64,000 bases of DNA from Pseudomonadota bacterium (GTDB taxonomy: Bacteria; Pseudomonadota; Alphaproteobacteria; Azospirillales; Azospirillaceae): positions 171,520-235,519 of the forward strand of contig JAFAFA010000126.1 in assembly GCA_023423695.1 (NCBI GenBank), read 5' to 3'. Of the stretch, positions 61,163 to 64,000 are shown in pieces. The position numbers and the translations under genes were made by a program. Position 1 is the stretch's first letter, and every line of letters starts with the position of its first letter. The notes under the pieces are model-generated. The model was not told where the DNA came from. It made no database searches and saw nothing but the letters and a program-made list of their open reading frames with translations.

Positions 61163-62873
61163 AGGAATCCAGGGAAGGCGCTCCGTCGTCCAGGGCCGAG
61201 TCCCAGTAATGGCAGGCCACATGGTGGCCGGGCGCCACCTCCTCCAGCGGCGGGACGGCCTGGGCGCAGAAGTCGCGGGCCAGCGGACAGCGGCGGCGCA
61301 GGGCACAGCCGCCGGGCGGGCTGAAGGCAGATGGCGCATCGCCCTCCAGGGCCGGGCGTTCGCCACGGGCCGCGGCCAGCATCGCCCGGCTGTAGGGGTG
61401 CAGCGGCGCCGTCCGCAGCGTCTCGGAATCGGCACTCTCCACCACCCGGCCCGACAGCATGACGATGCCGCGATGGGCATCGCGCAGCCCCTCCAGATAG
61501 CGGTCGGTCGCCAGCACCAGCGCCAAGCCGCGGCGGTCGCGCACCGCCGTCAGCCGGTCGAGGAAGGCCTCGCGCTCCTCCGCCGACAAGCTGGCGGCGG
61601 GATCGTCTGCGATCAGCACCCGCGGCTCCGGCAACAGGGCGCGGGCGAGCCCGGCATGGGCGGCCTCCGCCTTGCCGAGCCCACCGGGCCAGCGGAGCGC
61701 GGTGTCGTGGCGCAGGCCGGCCTCCTCCAACACCTCGTCGATGCGCAGATCGCGCCGCTCGGCCGGGATGTCCGGGCGCAGGCTTTCCAGCGCCAGGGCG
61801 AACTGGGCGCCGATGGTCATGGCGGGATCGAAGGAGGCGGCCGGGTCCGGGAACAGCGGCTGCAGGTCGCGCCGGGCACGGCGCAGGCCGCCGGGATCCC
61901 CATCCTCCTCCGCGGCCTCGACCGGCGGCGCGGCAGCAGCGGCGGCAAGGTCGCGGCCCATCCACACCACCGCCCCGGCCGTCGGCGGCGGCAGGCACAG
62001 CAGCGAGCGGGCCAGAGTCGCCTTGGCACTTCCGGTCTCGCCCAGCAGAGCCACCGTCTCCCCCAGGCCGACATCCAGGTCGATCCCGTGCAGCACGGTC
62101 AGCGCCCGCGCTTCCCCCTTCGGCCCGGGGGCGAGCGGATAGGCCATGCCGACGCCGCGCGCATGCAGCCGGGCGGTTCCCGGCCGCTCCATCGGCGCCG
62201 CCGGGGCGATGCGCGGCGGCTCGTAGGGCAGCAGTCGGCCACGGCGCAGGGACAGCACGCGGTCGGCCGGGCCGGCCACGCCGTCCTCCGGCCGTCCGGC
62301 CAGGATCAGCGCCACCCCGTCCGCCCGTGCCCAGTCGGCCAGCCGGTGGAGAAGCCGCAGCCGCACGGTGGGATCCAGCCCGGCGGCCGGCGCGTCGGCC
62401 AACAGCACCGCCGGCCCCACCGCCGCCGCCATGGCGAACAGACAGGCCCAGCGCAGGGAATCCGGCAGCTGTTCGGGAGGCAGGTCGAACCGGCGGGCGG
62501 CGGGCGGCACGCCCATGCGGTCCAGCCGGTCGGCCATCCGGCGCAGCGCACCGCGCAGGTCCACCCCCAGATGATGGCCGACCACCTCCGCCACCTGCAG
62601 GGCCAGCGGCCGGCGCGGCGCCAGCCGACCGCCCTGGGCGATCAGCAGGCGCCCCTCGACATGGGCGCTGCCTGCCATGTCGACCCCGGCGAGCGGCTGG
62701 CCTGCAAGCGCGCCCAGCAGGGCGCTCTTGCCGCTGCCGGCGCCGCCGGTGATCGCCAGCACTTCCCCGCGCTCCACCCGCAGGCTGGCGCGGTCGAGCA
62801 GGACACGGTCGCCGACCATCAGGGTCAGCGCCTCGGTCTCCACCGGGGCAGGTTTCGGGACGATGTGGTTCAT
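61161..62873 (-). CDS. Fused double ABC ATPase of a peptide-type transporter, degenerate
   Basis: 570 aa with two ATPase halves, like DppD-DppF fusions, including the oligopeptide tail CALRRRCPLARDFC. Key residues are eroded. Half 1 has a good Walker A (GGAGSGKS, 43-50), but the catalytic Glu after Walker B is Ala161 (LLADAPAAGLD), the switch His is Arg194, and there is no LSGGQ. Half 2 has Walker A GETGSAKA (278-285; Gly to Ala283, Ser/Thr to Ala285), the Q-loop Gln is Pro342, the catalytic Glu is Asp424 (IADDPAASL), the switch His is Asp457, and the signature is PGGLG. It overlaps the permease gene by 4 nt and the reading frame is intact. Confidence 0.85.
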   Translation of the reverse strand: MNHIVPKPAPVETEALTLMVGDRVLLDRASLRVERGEVLAITGGAGSGKSALLGALAGQPLAGVDMAGSAHVEGRLLIAQGGRLAPRRPLALQVAEVVGHHLGVDLRGALRRMADRLDRMGVPPAARRFDLPPEQLPDSLRWACLFAMAAAVGPAVLLADAPAAGLDPTVRLRLLHRLADWARADGVALILAGRPEDGVAGPADRVLSLRRGRLLPYEPPRIAPAAPMERPGTARLHARGVGMAYPLAPGPKGEARALTVLHGIDLDVGLGETVALLGETGSAKATLARSLLCLPPPTAGAVVWMGRDLAAAAAAPPVEAAEEDGDPGGLRRARRDLQPLFPDPAASFDPAMTIGAQFALALESLRPDIPAERRDLRIDEVLEEAGLRHDTALRWPGGLGKAEAAHAGLARALLPEPRVLIADDPAASLSAEEREAFLDRLTAVRDRRGLALVLATDRYLEGLRDAHRGIVMLSGRVVESADSETLRTAPLHPYSRAMLAAARGERPALEGDAPSAFSPPGGCALRRRCPLARDFCAQAVPPLEEVAPGHHVACHYWDSALDDGAPSLDS

Positions 62874-63673
62874 GGCCTGCGGTTTCCCGCCACCACGGCG
62901 TCGGCGATGGCGCAGGCGGCCCAGAGGGCGAGCGCCAGCAAGAGGGCCGGCGGGACGAAGGCCACCGGGTCGCCCAGCCGCGCCGCCAGCCCGACCGAGG
63001 CGCCCCAGCTGCCGAGCGCCGGCGGCAGGCCGAGGCCGAGCAGGCTGGCCGCACTCTCCGCCGCCAGCACGCGCGGCAGGGCCAGCGTCCCGGCGGCCAG
63101 CAGCGGACGTGCCGCGTTGGGAATCAGGTGGCGGCGCATCACCTCGCCCTCCGTCAGCCCGGCGGCGCGGGCGGCGGTCAGGAACTCCGCCCGCAGCAGC
63201 GCCGACAGCTCGGCATGGGCAAGCGCGGCGACGATGGGGGCCGCGGTCAGGGCGGTGACGACGGCCAGCAGCCAGACCTCTCCCATCAGCCCGCCGGCCA
63301 GCGGCACCAGCAGGGCCAGCGGCAGGCCGGCCAGCCGGTGGGCGGCGGCGATGGTCCGCCGTTCCGCCCGGTCGCCCGACAGCCTGCCGAGCAGCCCGGC
63401 CAGCAGCGCCCAGCCGATGCCCAGCGCCCCGCCCAGCACCGCGGTCAGCAAGGCGAAGGACAGGCTGCCCCGCCCGTCCAGCAGCGCGGCGGCCACCGGA
63501 TCGGCGTCCAGCCGCTGGATGGCGGCGCCGTCGGCCATCAACGGCGCGGCGGCCGAGGCGAGCGCCAGGGCGACCAGCACCGCGGCGCCCGACAGGCCGC
63601 GGGCGAAGCCGGCGCGCGCCGCCGGGGGGGACTGCACCGGGTGGGACAGCGGTGGTTGGTCGAACTCGGCCAT
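62870..63673 (-). CDS. DppC-like ABC peptide permease
   Basis: 267 aa from MAEFDQPPL (ATG 63671-63673, AGAGAC upstream); a start 27-30 nt earlier is possible. Five or six membrane helices. The permease signature is present: EFLTAARAAGLTEGEVMRRHLIPNAARPLLAAGTLALPRVLAAESAASLLGLGLPPALGSWGASV. It forms a heterodimer with the following permease to import peptides or nickel-type substrates, using the ATPase encoded next to it. Sequence is rich in Ala/Leu and shorter than usual (about 300). Confidence 0.87.
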   Translation of the reverse strand: MAEFDQPPLSHPVQSPPAARAGFARGLSGAAVLVALALASAAAPLMADGAAIQRLDADPVAAALLDGRGSLSFALLTAVLGGALGIGWALLAGLLGRLSGDRAERRTIAAAHRLAGLPLALLVPLAGGLMGEVWLLAVVTALTAAPIVAALAHAELSALLRAEFLTAARAAGLTEGEVMRRHLIPNAARPLLAAGTLALPRVLAAESAASLLGLGLPPALGSWGASVGLAARLGDPVAFVPPALLLALALWAACAIADAVVAGNRRP

Positions 63674-63689
63674 CGGGTCTCTTCGTTCG

Positions 63690-64000
63690 TCACGCCCCAT
63701 CATAGGGCGTGGAGCTGTGGTTGGCCGGATCGATCCAGTCGCGCACCGCGAGGCCGAGAGCACCCAGCAGCGCGGTCAGCCCGCAGAGCGCCACCAGCAC
63801 CGGCAGCGATCCCGCAGCCGATCCGGCGCGGGCGGCGTCGATCATCATCGCCCCCGCCCCCGGCAGGTCCAGCAGGCTTTCCAGCGCCACCGCCCCGACC
63901 ATCGCGGCCAGCACCGCGGCACGCAGGCCGCCCATCACCGGAGCGACCGCCTGCGGCAGGGCGTGATGGCGCAGCACGGTGCGTTCGTCCAGCCCCAGGC
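63690..64000 (-). CDS. DppB-like ABC permease, partial
   Basis: The C-terminal 103 residues; the gene continues beyond the right edge. The visible part has the end of the EAA loop (DERTVLRHHALPQAVAPVMGGLRAAVLAAMVGAVALESLLDLPGAGAMMIDAARAGS) and a last membrane helix (VLVALCGLTALLGALGLAVRDWIDP). It ends 16 nt before the DppC-like start, so the two permease genes are in one operon with the degenerate ATPase. Confidence 0.85.
   Translation of the reverse strand, partial: LGLDERTVLRHHALPQAVAPVMGGLRAAVLAAMVGAVALESLLDLPGAGAMMIDAARAGSAAGSLPVLVALCGLTALLGALGLAVRDWIDPANHSSTPYDGA

Noticed and set aside
60265..63054. 929-codon open frame on the minus strand
   Set aside because: It overlaps the ABC ATPase gene in another frame and continues through a terminator and antisense to the cold-shock gene. 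It is a shadow.

Overview
The window is GC-rich DNA from an alphaproteobacterium, most likely Azospirillum or a close relative. This is inferred from the gene content: a CcrM-type GANTC methyltransferase, a RegB/RegA redox two-component pair, membrane urate hydroxylase PuuD, NnrS, and HupE/HupK/HypBCE hydrogenase genes. Codon third positions are strongly G/C-biased, and because of that many long antisense reading frames are artefacts. I saw no rRNA, tRNA, CRISPR array, insertion sequence or integrase. The window looks like ordinary chromosome or chromid DNA, cut inside a gene at each end.

Layout. 1-920: the 5' part of a gene for a secreted-type protein with tandem CBM60-like carbohydrate-binding repeats. 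1.3-4.3 kb: an AI-2E family permease, then 4-hydroxyphenylpyruvate dioxygenase divergent from an Lrp/AsnC regulator. 4.4-15.8 kb: a polysaccharide cluster read right to left (Wzc-like kinase, flippase, UDP-sugar dehydrogenase, epimerase, GDP-fucose synthase, three GT4 glycosyltransferases). It has no priming transferase; an ExoY-like one lies alone at 49.4 kb. 16-19.4 kb: a Crp/Fnr regulator, a small Cys-rich ORF, a DUF2892 membrane protein and regBA. 19.5-22.7 kb: an ABC-2 exporter overlapping into a permease, TenA and MntP. 22.9-25.5 kb: guanine deaminase and urate hydroxylase, with an NCS2 purine permease at 37.4 kb. 26.2-30.9 kb: a signalling locus in which a PhnD-like binding protein overlaps a large hybrid kinase, followed by a small protein and a single-domain response regulator.

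30.9-44.7 kb: NnrS with an FNR-type box, a YcaQ-like protein, a second Lrp regulator, DedA, a hydrolase, AraC/DMT exporter, NCS2 permease, an ACP-like protein coupled to a GH1 glucosidase, HutD, a PPC-like protein, YihY and a DUF3618-DUF2383 fusion. 44.8-49.3 kb: a hydrogenase accessory locus (hupE divergent from hupK-hypB-hypC-hypE) with a perfect FixK/FNR palindrome, but no hypA, hypD or hypF here. 49.4-64 kb: ExoY, CtpA protease, a phosphopantetheinyl transferase, purC, a 2-hydroxyacid dehydrogenase, PAP2, a cyclodeaminase-family reductase, folB, ccrM, rnhB, a YchJ-like protein, a double cold-shock protein, and a peptide-type ABC transporter whose fused ATPase has lost many catalytic residues.

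The most interesting items are the binding-protein/hybrid-kinase locus, the degenerate ABC ATPase, a family of dispersed GC-rich palindromic repeats, the GANTC cluster at ccrM, the two anaerobic boxes (nnrS, hup), and the ACP-like/GH1 pair. All functional statements are from reading sequence motifs; no database search was run.
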